DNA of 64,000 bases from Glaciimonas sp. CA11.2 (GCF_034314045.1 NZ_JAVIWL010000001.1:310001-374000), one strand, 5' to 3'; positions 39,045-48,875 are shown, counted from the stretch's first letter. A program made the numbers and translations. The notes: generated by a model from the letters alone, not told the origin.

Positions 39045-40256
39045 ATGACGCTACCTTCCGGATTTCAACTACCAGTTTTTTTGCACGAACAAATGCGCCG
39101 CGACATCGCTTTTTTTCATCCACGCTCGATTGATCCCGCTGGTGGATTTTTTCATTACTTTAATGACGACGGTAGTATCTACGACGCGTCGAGTCGCCAT
39201 CTGGTGAATAGCGCGCGTATGGTATTTTGTTATGCACTGGCATTTCGTCTGGATGGCAAGGAAGAATATCGGGATGCGGCGCGTCATGGTTTGCGCTTCC
39301 TAGAAGAAAAACATAAACAACCTGAATATGGTGGCTATGCTTGGGTGCTTGAAAATGGTACGCCAATCGACCGCACTCAGCATTGTTACGGCTTGGCGTT
39401 CGTTTTATTAGCCCATGCACACGCGCTAAAAATTGGCATTGCCGAAGCCGCGACCGGCTTGCGCACCACCTTTGCATTGATGGAACGCGTGTTCTGGTCG
39501 GAGGCCGACGGTTTATATGCGGACGAAGCGACGCCGGATGGCGTTGTATCGCCCTATCGTGGACAAAACGCGAATATGCATAGTTGTGAAGCGTTGATTG
39601 CCGCATTTGAAGCGACCGGCGATAAAGTCTATCTTCATCGCGCAGAGCTGTTAGCCAACAACATCACAAACCGTCAGGCGGCGCTCTGTGATGGCTGGAT
39701 ATGGGAACATTACGATGCTGACTGGCGCGTGGATTGGGAATACAACCGTCACGACAGTAGCAATATGTTTCGACCGTGGGGTTATCAACCGGGCCACATG
39801 ACCGAATGGTCCAAATTATTGTTGCTGCTTGATCGCCATAGCGCACAGTTGCAACATGACAGCGACTGGCTGGTGGTGCGCGCACAAGCACTCTTTGATG
39901 TAACGATGCCGTTGGCTTGGGATGCGCAACACGGTGGCTTGGTGTACGGGCTAGCACCGGACGGCACCGCCTGCGACGATGACAAATATTTTTGGGTCCA
40001 GGCAGAGTCGCTGGCAACGGCTGCATTGCTGGCGCAGCGCACTGGCAACCCGGAGTATTGGGATTGGTATAACAAGCTATGGCAATACAGTGCGGATCAT
40101 TTGATCGATCAGCAGCGAGGCGGCTGGTATCGGATTTTGCACCGCGATAACCAACGCTACGGTCCTGAAAAGCCACCGCACGGCAAGACTGACTTCTATC
40201 ACCCGATGGGCGCGTACCTGGAGTCGTTATATGCGGTTGACTGCGCTTTAGCATAG
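39045..40256 (+). CDS. AGE-family sugar epimerase/isomerase (D-mannose isomerase-like)
   Basis: A 403-aa (alpha/alpha)6-barrel protein of the N-acylglucosamine 2-epimerase superfamily. Family motifs are GGFFHYFNDDG, SRHLVNSARMVFCYA, QNANMHSCEALIAAFEATGD and QPGHMTEWSKLLLLLDRH. The last two include His residues used as acid/base in D-mannose isomerase and YihS. It could convert mannose to fructose, feeding the same pathway. True N-acyl epimerase is less likely. Confidence 0.85.
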   Translation: MTLPSGFQLPVFLHEQMRRDIAFFHPRSIDPAGGFFHYFNDDGSIYDASSRHLVNSARMVFCYALAFRLDGKEEYRDAARHGLRFLEEKHKQPEYGGYAWVLENGTPIDRTQHCYGLAFVLLAHAHALKIGIAEAATGLRTTFALMERVFWSEADGLYADEATPDGVVSPYRGQNANMHSCEALIAAFEATGDKVYLHRAELLANNITNRQAALCDGWIWEHYDADWRVDWEYNRHDSSNMFRPWGYQPGHMTEWSKLLLLLDRHSAQLQHDSDWLVVRAQALFDVTMPLAWDAQHGGLVYGLAPDGTACDDDKYFWVQAESLATAALLAQRTGNPEYWDWYNKLWQYSADHLIDQQRGGWYRILHRDNQRYGPEKPPHGKTDFYHPMGAYLESLYAVDCALA

Positions 40257-40624
40257 GAAGCGTATCGATATTGTTGGTTTTTCGGATGCAGGGATTGCCG
40301 CTAAGATTTATTCCTTGATCCGCAAATACCTGCAAGCCCGTGACTCGAAGAGGTAACCAAAAACCGCCGCAAGATGCAAACCTTATTTGTGGCACAACCG
40401 CCAAATACCTCGGCTTGAATCAACAGCGCCATCAACTGCGACTCTCCTCATCCGCTCATATAAGTATCGGCTACCCACCCGCCGCAAAGCGCGCAAGCAG
40501 ATTCCTTGGTGCGCCGTATAAAAACACGCTGAATTTTATTTCGCGCTGATAAATGTAGCGACAGCACCGCGACTGCGCCTTCCTATACCGTCCTTTAGAG
40601 CAATGAAAATGTACCAAAGCTACT

Positions 40625-40639
40625 TGTAGTAAAAATACA
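40625..40639. promoter_or_regulatory. HexR-type operator (distal, porin)
   Basis: TGTAGTAAAAATACA matches the consensus at 14 of 15 positions (A for Y at position 11). About 300 bases upstream of the porin start. Confidence 0.55.
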
Positions 40640-40769
40640 AAATATTACCTTCGTTCAAGACAGCATACAATTTCCATTAAACCGATAACCATTTCTATTC
40701 CAGCGATAACTTTTAAGGTATTTAAGTGCTGAACCCCTAGACCAATCTGCGGCTTTTTTGCAACACAAA

Positions 40770-40784
40770 TATAGTAAAACTACA
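40770..40784. promoter_or_regulatory. HexR-type operator (proximal, porin)
   Basis: TATAGTAAAACTACA matches at 14 of 15 positions (A for G at position 2). About 150 bases upstream of the porin ATG. Together with the site at 40625 it forms a possible looping pair. Confidence 0.6.
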
Positions 40785-40936
40785 TAAAACAAACAATTTA
40801 CATCGAATGTCGTTTAACATCCTCATCAACAAATCAAGTCCGGCAATGCAAATATTTGCAATAGCAAGACTCAAAAAATTTCGAGCAAAAAGACTCGAAA
40901 AGCGTGGTTAACACCATATTTTACTTAGGAGATGAA

Positions 40937-42052
40937 ATGAGCAAAACTGTTTTAAAAAGTCTGCGCGCGGGCTCTCGCCTGCCAATGGTAAAGCCACTTG
41001 CAGCTGCAATTATTCTGGCCGCCACTTGCGCCGGCCAAGCACAAGCCCAATCCAACGTCACCATCTATGGTCGCGTGGATGCCGGTATCGATTACAACAG
41101 CAACCAGTACAACGCTTCGAACGGTCAACGCGGTGGAAAATGGGGTACTGGCGGTAACAGCTGGGGTACCAGCATGTTCGGTTTTAAAGGTACTGAAGAT
41201 CTGGGTGGCGGACTAAAAGCTATCTTCACGTTGGAAAACGGTTTTAATGCGGGCAACGGCTCAATCAACGGTAGCAGCCCAAACAACCCGGCACAAATCT
41301 GGTCACGTCGTTCTTTTGTTGGTTTGTCAGGTGATTTCGGTACTGTCAAAATCGGTCGTGATTTAACTTTACCGAGTGACATCGTCTGGAGCCTGGATCC
41401 AACCGGTCAACAGAATCTGGGTTCGGCAACCTTGGTTAAAGGACGTAACTGGCCGCAAACCAGCAATCAGGTTCAATACATCTCGCCAAGTTTCGGTGGC
41501 TTCACAGCCCAAGGCGCATACGGTTTCGGCGAAACGCCTGGTGCAACCAAACCTAAGAGCAGCAGCGGTATAGCATTATCTTTTGTCCAACCTGGTTACT
41601 CCCTTGTAGCGATGTATGACGTTGCAAACGACGGTGCTGGTCGCTACTCGACCTTGTTCACAAATTCGAAAGAGTTGACACTAGGTGGAACGGTCAATAT
41701 CGATAAGCTGAAACTATATGCAGCTTACCAAAATCTGTCGGCACCACAAGACGTGACGACTGGCTCAACCAAAGCGAACCATTTCTGGGTCGGCGCCAAC
41801 TATCAGTTGACACCTGCACTGACATTGATCGCGGCCGCATATCACGTAAAACTTAACCAAAATGTCGGCAGCGCCAACTTGTTTATGGTGGGTACAAACT
41901 ACAGTTTGTCGAAACGCACTTTGCTGTACGCAAGCATCGGTACTGTACGTAACGGCTCGAACACCAACTTCCAGGTTGAGTCAGGCGATGGCACTGGTTT
42001 GACTGGTCAAAACCAAAATGCGTTTTACACAGGTGTCAGCCACTCGTTCTAA
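40937..42052 (+). CDS. Gram-negative porin (Burkholderiales type)
   Basis: Outer-membrane 16-strand trimeric porin, 371 aa. A signal peptide ends in GQAQA-QSNVTIYG. The mature start SNVTIYGRVDAGIDYNS, the glycine-rich early strands and the C-terminal Phe (GVSHSF) are hallmarks of this class. AGGAG precedes ATG 40937, so the 11 extra codons upstream are rejected. With two HexR-like sites upstream it probably takes up sugars. A terminator follows at 42172. Confidence 0.92.
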   Translation: MSKTVLKSLRAGSRLPMVKPLAAAIILAATCAGQAQAQSNVTIYGRVDAGIDYNSNQYNASNGQRGGKWGTGGNSWGTSMFGFKGTEDLGGGLKAIFTLENGFNAGNGSINGSSPNNPAQIWSRRSFVGLSGDFGTVKIGRDLTLPSDIVWSLDPTGQQNLGSATLVKGRNWPQTSNQVQYISPSFGGFTAQGAYGFGETPGATKPKSSSGIALSFVQPGYSLVAMYDVANDGAGRYSTLFTNSKELTLGGTVNIDKLKLYAAYQNLSAPQDVTTGSTKANHFWVGANYQLTPALTLIAAAYHVKLNQNVGSANLFMVGTNYSLSKRTLLYASIGTVRNGSNTNFQVESGDGTGLTGQNQNAFYTGVSHSF

Positions 42053-42171
42053 GCAATACCCGGGTAAAGTGGATGGTCGCGTCGCTTGAGCTCGGCACGG
42101 CTGTTCACTTTACCTTGTAAATCTGCCGATTAGTGGCAACTGCAAGACGTCCCTGGGTATCCCCCAGATTT

Positions 42172-42201
42172 TGCCCATTCGACTATGAATGGGCATTTTT
42201 T
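42172..42201 (+). terminator. Terminator of the porin gene
   Basis: TGCCCATTC and GAATGGGCA form a 9-bp stem with a 6-base loop, followed by TTTTTT. Strong intrinsic terminator. Confidence 0.92.
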
Positions 42202-42339
42202 ATGGGCGATGCTTATTGATTGATAAATCGCGATTGACTATCTTACTTTGTGATTGGCTTGAAGGCTGCGGCAGCGTTATTTCATCATTTTGTCAAACGC
42301 GACAGTGCGTTACGCAGAATGTGGTGATGTGGTGATATA

Positions 42340-42384
42340 GCTGGCACTCCGGTGGCTGGCACTCCGGTGGCCGGCGAACCGGTC
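42340..42384. repeat. Tandem 15-bp repeat
   Basis: GCTGGCACTCCGGTG occurs twice in tandem (42340-42354, 42355-42369), followed by a diverged third copy GCCGGCGAACCGGTC. It lies in the gap 42202-42443 that is otherwise empty, past the 3' end of the Glk-HexR gene. Confidence 0.75.
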
Positions 42385-42443
42385 GCCAACGGTAGGCGAC
42401 AGTTCAGCAGTCACAATCATAAAGTTGAGATAGCACGCAACTT

Positions 42444-44420
42444 TTACTTGGTATGTGAAATCAGGTTTGGCGTTGACGGGCCATTTTTATCTGATGCTGT
42501 TGAGGGCGATGCCTGCGTACCCTCTTCGGCTGCCATTTTATCGCTGGCCCCATCACCCTCGATTGCGGCAGTGTGCGTCAGAATGCCGCGTTTAGCCTGC
42601 CTCTGAAGCTCTGCAAATGGGCTCGCACGATTCATCGATACGCCAACCGCCAGAACGTCGATCAACAACAATAACAATATCCGCGACACCATCGGAATAT
42701 GCATATTGCTGCCTTCGTCGTGCTCGACCGCCAATGTGTAATCTGCCCTCTTGGCAAGCTGAGAATTGCTCGGTGCCAGCGCAATGATGGTCGCACCGGA
42801 ATTCACCGCCACCTCAACCGCTGGAGCCAAATGGCGCAAACGACCGGAGTTCGAGATAATCACGGCGACATCAGTACTTCTCAACAACGAGGCTGAGATT
42901 TCCTGTAATTGTGGATCAGTGTAAGCGGACGCAGGTATACCCAAACGGAAGAATTTCTGTTGCGCATCTTCTGCCACCAGACCGCAACTACCAAAACCAT
43001 AAAACTCTACGCGTGAAGCCTGACTCAGAATATCGATCACCTTGGTCAGTGTGTCTGCATTGAGATTGTCGCGTACTTCCATCATCGCTGAAATAGTATT
43101 GTCGACGACCTTGACTCCCACATCCAGAGACGAATCGCCGACGTGCACCTGACTATGCGCGACCGGTACAGTGCCGGTGACGCCCGACGCCAGTTTCAAC
43201 TTAAAATCGGCAAGTCCCTGACAACCCATGGTGCGGCAAAAACGAATCACGGTTGGTTGACTGACCTCCGCACGACGTGCGATTTCCGATATCGGCTCGC
43301 TCATGACGGCGCGAGGATGGGCTAAAATCAGACTCGCTACTTTCTGTTCAGCTGGTGAGAACTGTGAACGCGCCTTGCGTATTCTTTCCAGAATCGGCAC
43401 GGCGTTGCCGCCACCTAAATGCTCTGCCAAAATAGCTGCGACGCCGACAAAAGCGGGATAAGGCGCAGTGATGACATACGTTGGAATTTTGGCCAGATAA
43501 GTACCGAATCGCCCTTTATTTTCAAAGCGTGCACGGAATGCTGAAGTGGCAAAATATTCACCCAAGCGTGGCACTACACCACCGCCAATATAGATACCGC
43601 CCAACGTACCCAACGTCACCGCCACGTCAGCTGCAACTGTACCCAACATAGCGCAAAAGCACTCCAATACTTCACTACACAAGACGTCAGTGCCATTTAA
43701 AGCCCGCTCCACAATCTGGGCCGTGTGTAGCGGCTCCGGATTGACTACACCGCGCATGTCGGCCAACGCCATATACGTAATTTCGATACCAGGACCTGAC
43801 ACCAGACGCTCGGCAGAAACGTGAGAATAGTGTCGCCAGCAATAGGCAAGGATCGCTGCTTCACGCGCATCGCCAGGCGCAAAACTGACATGACCGCCTT
43901 CGCTACCCAGGGCAATCCAACGTCCCTCTGAAGGAATTAAGCCTCCGACGCCTAATCCGGTTCCAGCACCGACCAGTCCGATGACGCCGCCAGTCAATGG
44001 TTTTCCACCACCGATTTGAACGCAATGGACATGCTCCAGATGCGGCAATGCCATTGACAACGCGGTGAAATCATTGACCACTAACAACGTGTCAAAATTG
44101 AGGCGACGACGCGTGGCTTCGATCGAAAAAGCCCAATGGTGGTTGGTCATTTTGATCTCATCACCATGCACCGGATTGGCAATCGCGATAGCGGCATGCC
44201 GCACTTGCGGATGGGGAATGGATGCCAGATAAGCTTCGACCGCCAGCGCAAACTCTGCATAATCAGCGCAGCGTAAAGTCTGAATCGCTTCAATTTGGCC
44301 GGGAGCACGTTCCAATGCAAATCGCGCATTCGTACCGCCGACATCTGCGAGCAAGCGTGGGCCATCCAGGTAACCGTCCGCCGAGATTGCGTTAAGATTT
44401 GCGGTTGTAGATGACGCCAT
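42444..44420 (-). CDS. glk: Bifunctional glucokinase / HexR-type RpiR regulator
   Basis: A 658-aa fusion. Residues 1 to about 340 are a bacterial glucokinase (ADVGGTNARFALE, VVNDFTALSMALP, GAGTGLGVGGLI) that phosphorylates glucose. From about 350 an RpiR helix-turn-helix (SQPTVIRFCRTMGCQGLADF) and a SIS domain follow, like HexR at 38057. Such Glk-HexR fusions are known in Burkholderia. It lies 138 bases downstream of the second zwf and is likely in its operon. Confidence 0.94.
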   Translation of the reverse strand: MASSTTANLNAISADGYLDGPRLLADVGGTNARFALERAPGQIEAIQTLRCADYAEFALAVEAYLASIPHPQVRHAAIAIANPVHGDEIKMTNHHWAFSIEATRRRLNFDTLLVVNDFTALSMALPHLEHVHCVQIGGGKPLTGGVIGLVGAGTGLGVGGLIPSEGRWIALGSEGGHVSFAPGDAREAAILAYCWRHYSHVSAERLVSGPGIEITYMALADMRGVVNPEPLHTAQIVERALNGTDVLCSEVLECFCAMLGTVAADVAVTLGTLGGIYIGGGVVPRLGEYFATSAFRARFENKGRFGTYLAKIPTYVITAPYPAFVGVAAILAEHLGGGNAVPILERIRKARSQFSPAEQKVASLILAHPRAVMSEPISEIARRAEVSQPTVIRFCRTMGCQGLADFKLKLASGVTGTVPVAHSQVHVGDSSLDVGVKVVDNTISAMMEVRDNLNADTLTKVIDILSQASRVEFYGFGSCGLVAEDAQQKFFRLGIPASAYTDPQLQEISASLLRSTDVAVIISNSGRLRHLAPAVEVAVNSGATIIALAPSNSQLAKRADYTLAVEHDEGSNMHIPMVSRILLLLLIDVLAVGVSMNRASPFAELQRQAKRGILTHTAAIEGDGASDKMAAEEGTQASPSTASDKNGPSTPNLISHTK

Positions 44421-44558
44421 GAAGTGAAACTTTCAATTAATACAATTGGTTAATTAATCTAAAAGATAATTCGACTGTTGATGCATCGGTGCACTTCGAC
44501 ATATCGTTAAATGCACGCATCTCTTAATATCAAATTATCGCATTAGTTTTGCCAAATT

Positions 44559-46034
44559 TCAGCGATCCTCAGGCCATTGCGCCCCGGCTCGTGCCATCAT
44601 CGCAAACGAGGCCGTTGGGCCCCAACTACCGGCCATATAAGGCTTGGGTGGAGACGCGCTTGATTGCCAGTGGTTCAACAAAGGCTCTACCCATTTCCAA
44701 GCTGCTTCTTGCTCGTCGCGACGTACAAACAACGATAAATTACCGCGAATGGCATCCAGCAAAAGACGTTCATAGGCCTCGGCCCGACGTTGTTGAAAAG
44801 CTTGATCGAACGACAGATCAAGTGCTACCGGCTGCATGATCATCCCATCGCCGGGTTGCTTTGCCAGACAATGTAATTGAATCGACTCATCCGGCTGCAA
44901 ACGGATCACCAGACGATTACTCACTGTTCCGCTGGGTCCAAATGGCATCGGCAAAATCGCATGAGGAACAGGTCTAAAGGTAATAATAATCTCTGCGGCA
45001 CGATGGGCAAGACGCTTACCGGTGCGAAGAAAAAACGGTACGCCAGCCCAGCGCCAATTATTAATCTCTGCGTGTAAAGCCACAAAGGTTTCTGTCTGCG
45101 AATGCGTTCCGATACCCGGTTCTTGCAAATAACCAGGCACGGACTGGTTATTAACAGCGCCTGCCACATATTGACCACGCACTGCGCGCAGTTCGAGATC
45201 TTCCGCAGAAAATGGTCTGAGAGCACGTAATACACGGACCTTTTCATCACGTACTGCGTTGGCATCAAACGAAGTCGGCGGCTCCATTGCTACCGTGCAC
45301 AACAATTGCAACAAATGATTTTGTACCATATCACGCAGCGCGCCAGTCCCATCATAGAACTCTCCGCGCCCTTCCACGCCCAGTTGTTCTGCAATCGTCA
45401 GCTGCACGTGCGCAATTGATTCACGCCGCCAAAGTGGTTCGAACAAGCTATTCGCGAAACGCAACGCCAACAAGTTTTGTACTGACTCTTTGCCAAGATA
45501 GTGATCGATACGATAAATCTGATCTTCGGCAAAAACCCGTGCAACCGCGTCATTAATGGCATGCGACGAACGCAAATCATGGCCAAGCGGTTTTTCCAAG
45601 ACAACCCGTGCTTGCGATAAATCAATCGTGCTCGCCGCCAGATTGGCACAAATGCGTTCAAATAAGAGCGGTGAAGTCGCCAGATAAAAAACCGAAACAA
45701 CCTTATTCTCCGCCAGCAACTCGGCGAGCCGTTGATACCCGGTCGGCTCGACCAGATCCAGCGGCAGATAATCAATACGTGCCAAAAAGCTTTGCCACAC
45801 CGCGTCATTCGGATTGACTGATTCGCTACCCTTCACATATTGGACGGCATTTTTGCTCACCCAATCCAGATACTCATCCCGGCTAAAAGACTGCTTTGAG
45901 ACACAAATAATGCGTCCGCTCGCGTGCAACTTGGCATCCCGATGGGCGACAAAAAGCGCCGGAAGAATCTTCCGCATCGACAAATCGCCGGTCGCGCCGA
46001 ACAGGGTAAAAATAAAAGGAGGTTGGGTTTGCAT
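44559..46034 (-). CDS. zwf: Glucose-6-phosphate 1-dehydrogenase (second copy)
   Basis: A 491-aa paralogue of the enzyme at 36575, with GATGDLSMRKILPALF and RIDHYLGKESVQNLLALRF. Differences are spread over the length, so it is an old duplication or separate acquisition. It is the promoter-proximal partner of glk-hexR. A HexR-type site lies 42 bases upstream. Two isozymes may differ in NAD/NADP preference or regulation. Confidence 0.95.
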   Translation of the reverse strand: MQTQPPFIFTLFGATGDLSMRKILPALFVAHRDAKLHASGRIICVSKQSFSRDEYLDWVSKNAVQYVKGSESVNPNDAVWQSFLARIDYLPLDLVEPTGYQRLAELLAENKVVSVFYLATSPLLFERICANLAASTIDLSQARVVLEKPLGHDLRSSHAINDAVARVFAEDQIYRIDHYLGKESVQNLLALRFANSLFEPLWRRESIAHVQLTIAEQLGVEGRGEFYDGTGALRDMVQNHLLQLLCTVAMEPPTSFDANAVRDEKVRVLRALRPFSAEDLELRAVRGQYVAGAVNNQSVPGYLQEPGIGTHSQTETFVALHAEINNWRWAGVPFFLRTGKRLAHRAAEIIITFRPVPHAILPMPFGPSGTVSNRLVIRLQPDESIQLHCLAKQPGDGMIMQPVALDLSFDQAFQQRRAEAYERLLLDAIRGNLSLFVRRDEQEAAWKWVEPLLNHWQSSASPPKPYMAGSWGPTASFAMMARAGAQWPEDR

Positions 46035-46075
46035 CGCTTTTCTGTAATAAATAAAAACTTATATTGCAATATTAA

Positions 46076-46090
46076 TGTAGCATTACTACA
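46076..46090. promoter_or_regulatory. HexR-type operator upstream of the second zwf
   Basis: TGTAGCATTACTACA matches at 14 of 15 positions (C for T at position 6) with intact TGTAG and CTACA arms. 42 bases before the second zwf. Confidence 0.7.
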
Positions 46091-46147
46091 ATTACAAGTG
46101 ATGAAAGAGACGATTTAACTTTATTATCTAATAAAATCAATTTTCTC

Positions 46148-46162
46148 TGTAGTTTTACTAGC
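46148..46162. promoter_or_regulatory. HexR-type operator in the zwf-gtsA divergent spacer
   Basis: TGTAGTTTTACTAGC matches at 13 of 15 positions, diverging at the last two. It lies about 240 bases before the sugar-binding protein gene. The rest of 46035-46401 shows no gene. Confidence 0.5.
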
Positions 46163-46401
46163 TAACTTTTGATTACTCTTTAAGAGTTATCGTTTAGCCA
46201 TCGCAGAGAAATAATGAAAGTTGCTGAGCAAGGGTGAACCATCACGCCGGAAAATCAGACATATTTAGTAGCAAAGGTGTAGCTTCCATGCACCGGTAGT
46301 GGATAGGTGTTTTTCAGTTTGCGTCAGCAATCGAGAAGCCAGCAATCACGGCTTACCAACGAAAGACACCTTATTTAGCGTTTTTAATACAGGAGACAAG
46401 T

Positions 46402-47667
46402 ATGAAACTGCAGCAACTCATTAAAGCCACAATGGTAACAACGGTCACAGCAACTGCATTAATATCAGCATCCGCGGCGGTCAATGCCACGCAAGTTGAA
46501 GTGCTGCACTATTGGACTTCCGGCGGCGAAGCCAAATCGGTCGCAGAACTGAAAAAAATCATGGAAGCCAAGGGTATAACCTGGAAAGACTTCGCAGTCG
46601 CCGGTGGCGCTGGTGAAAACGCGACGACGGCACTTAAAGCCCGCGTCATCGCCGGTAGCCCTCCGACTGCCGCACAGATCAAAGGACCCGCTATTCAGGA
46701 GTGGGGCCAAGAAGGCGTGCTGGCGAATATTGACGCCGCCGCAACTGCCGGCAAGTGGGATGCGCTGCTGCCGAAGGTCGTTTCTGACACGATGAAATAT
46801 CAAGGTCATTATGTGGCTGCGCCTGTCAACGTGCATCGCGTGAACTGGCTTTGGGTAAATCCTGAGGTATTAAAAAAAGCGGGCGCCAAAACGCCGACCA
46901 CATGGCCAGAATTTTTTGATGCTGCCGATAAGATTAAAAAAGCTGGTTTTATCGCCATCGCACATGGCGGACAGCCATGGCAAGATGCCACGGTCTTTGA
47001 AACAACGGCGTTGGGTGTCGGTGGCGCTGATTTTTACAATAAGGCGATCGTGAAGCTGGATCAAAAGGCGCTCACTAGCCCGACTATGATCAAGACTTTT
47101 GACACGCTCGGAAAAATCAAAACCTACATCGATAAAAACGCTCCTGGGCGCGATTGGAATCTGGCTACTGCGATGGTCATCAACGGTAAGGCCGGTATGC
47201 AGTTTATGGGCGACTGGGCCAAAGGCGAGTTCACCGCTGCAGGCAAACAACCTGGCAAAGATTTCCTCTGCGTACCAGCACCGGGCACAACTGGATCATA
47301 TACTTACAATATCGACTCGATCGCTATGTTCAAAGTAAAAGATCCTGCGGAACAAAAAGCACAGTTAACACTGGCAACGGCCATCATGAGTCCTGAATTT
47401 CAGGAAATTTTCAATCTGAACAAAGGATCAATTCCAGTTCGTCCAGATATTCCACGCGCCAAATTTGACAGTTGCGCAATCGAATCAATGAACGACATGG
47501 CAGCCGCAAACAAAGCCAATACTTTAGAGCCAAGTATGGCCCACGGCATGGCGGTCAGTTCGGCAGTCCAAGGCGCAATGCTGGATGTAGTTTCGAAGTT
47601 CATGAACTCGAATATGACATCGCAAGCAGCCACGCTGGCATTGGCCAAGGCAGCAAAAACTAAATAA
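46402..47667 (+). CDS. gtsA: Glucose/mannose-type ABC transporter, periplasmic binding protein
   Basis: Family 1 sugar-binding protein of 421 aa. A signal peptide ends near residue 29 ([18 protein letters not shown]). [12 protein letters not shown] near the mature start, [14 protein letters not shown] and [13 protein letters not shown] resemble the Pseudomonas glucose binder GtsA. An ATG with AGGAG upstream is used. It leads gtsBCD and shares a HexR-regulated spacer with zwf. Confidence 0.9.
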   Translation: MKLQQLIKATMVTTVTATALISASAAVNATQVEVLHYWTSGGEAKSVAELKKIMEAKGITWKDFAVAGGAGENATTALKARVIAGSPPTAAQIKGPAIQEWGQEGVLANIDAAATAGKWDALLPKVVSDTMKYQGHYVAAPVNVHRVNWLWVNPEVLKKAGAKTPTTWPEFFDAADKIKKAGFIAIAHGGQPWQDATVFETTALGVGGADFYNKAIVKLDQKALTSPTMIKTFDTLGKIKTYIDKNAPGRDWNLATAMVINGKAGMQFMGDWAKGEFTAAGKQPGKDFLCVPAPGTTGSYTYNIDSIAMFKVKDPAEQKAQLTLATAIMSPEFQEIFNLNKGSIPVRPDIPRAKFDSCAIESMNDMAAANKANTLEPSMAHGMAVSSAVQGAMLDVVSKFMNSNMTSQAATLALAKAAKTK

Positions 47668-47791
47668 TTTTTTATTTAGACAAATCAACCTTTAAGACGT
47701 ACATATACATAAACTCGCACATGAAGCTAACAAAATAAATTAGCGCACTAGTGAAGTAAATAGGTATGTAATAAGTACGTAAATAAAACCC

Positions 47792-47828
47792 GGATGTCAG
47801 CGTGATCGATATTAGCGCGTTGGCATCC
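47792..47828 (+). other. Stem-loop between gtsA and gtsB
   Basis: GGATGTCAGCG pairs over 11 bp (two G-U pairs) with the arm ending GGCATCC, loop 15 bases, no T-run. Hairpins after a binding-protein gene often stabilise its transcript relative to the permease genes, as between malE and malF. Confidence 0.5.
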
Positions 47829-47912
47829 GCCCGGTCTGAGGTTGGCTACTATTGCACATGCAATGGCGTCAGCACCGATGACCTGGCTATGATCCTGCAT
47901 CAGGAGACTCGC

Positions 47913-48875
47913 ATGTCCGATCAAACCCTCCCCTCTTCAACGATATCAGCCGGGAGCGCTCGTCATCCCTCGAAAAATCTAGCACCGCGAGGGCGCATCG
48001 CTGCTTTCGCCGATAGCTGGCTACCGCGTCTGGTATTATCACCGACCATTATTATTTCACTTGTATTTGTCTACGGATTCATTGCACTGACGGGATGGAT
48101 GTCGCTGACCGACTCCCGCATGATGCCGAACTATACGTTAGTTGGTTTTCATCAATATACGGATTTGTTCGGCCTTGACCGTTGGTGGGTCGCTGCGACG
48201 AATCTAGGCATTTTCGGCGGGCTGTTCATTGTGATTTGCCTTGCAATTGGCCTTTTCATGGCGATTTTTCTGGATCAGAAAATTCGCGGTGAAGGCGCTT
48301 TACGCGCCATTTATCTTTATCCAATGGCGCTGTCGTTCATCGTTACTGGCGCGGCGTGGAAGTGGATTTTGAATCCAGGACTCGGTCTGGAAAAGATGAT
48401 GCATGACTGGGGATTTACCCACTTTACATTTGACTGGCTGGTTAATTCTGACTTCTCGATTTATACCGTGGTCATTGCCGGTGTCTGGCAGTCATCGGGA
48501 TTTGTAATGGCGTTATTTCTGGCGGGGCTACGCGGCATTGACGACAGCGTTATCAAGGCCGCCCAAGTCGATGGCGCCAGCCTGCCAACGATCTATCGGC
48601 GCATTGTCATCCCTGCTTTACGTCCGGTATTTTTTAGCGCCTTACTGATACTTGCCCACATCGCTATTAAGAGTTTCGATCTGGTGATGGCGTTAACTGC
48701 TGGCGGTCCTGGCACTTCGTCCGACGTACCGGCAATCTTCATGTATCAATATTCATTCTCCCGCGGTCAACTGGGATTGGGCGCGGCGTCGGCAATGATG
48801 ATGCTGGCAACCGTCATGGCAGTATTAGTGCCGATGATGTACCTGGAAACGAAAGGAGCGCGCAATGGCCGCTAA
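47913..48875 (+). CDS. gtsB: Sugar ABC transporter permease 1
   Basis: A 320-aa inner-membrane permease with six helices and the EAA motif (KAAQVDGASLPTIYRRIVIPALRP). The frame opens 37 codons earlier, but AGGAG 7 bases before ATG 47913 fixes this start. Its stop overlaps the gtsC start by 11 bases. Confidence 0.9.
   Translation: MSDQTLPSSTISAGSARHPSKNLAPRGRIAAFADSWLPRLVLSPTIIISLVFVYGFIALTGWMSLTDSRMMPNYTLVGFHQYTDLFGLDRWWVAATNLGIFGGLFIVICLAIGLFMAIFLDQKIRGEGALRAIYLYPMALSFIVTGAAWKWILNPGLGLEKMMHDWGFTHFTFDWLVNSDFSIYTVVIAGVWQSSGFVMALFLAGLRGIDDSVIKAAQVDGASLPTIYRRIVIPALRPVFFSALLILAHIAIKSFDLVMALTAGGPGTSSDVPAIFMYQYSFSRGQLGLGAASAMMMLATVMAVLVPMMYLETKGARNGR

Larger units (their letters stand above)
40257..40936. 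other. Gene-free region upstream of the porin
   Basis: About 680 bases with no supported gene. The second half is A/T-rich and contains two HexR-type operators (40625 and 40770). The porin promoter is probably here, but no clear -35/-10 pair was chosen. Confidence 0.6.

Noticed and set aside
40340..40549. 69-codon plus-strand open frame upstream of the porin
   Set aside because: Composition is unlike a protein (no coherent hydrophobic or conserved segment) and no ribosome site precedes it. The area is a regulatory gap.
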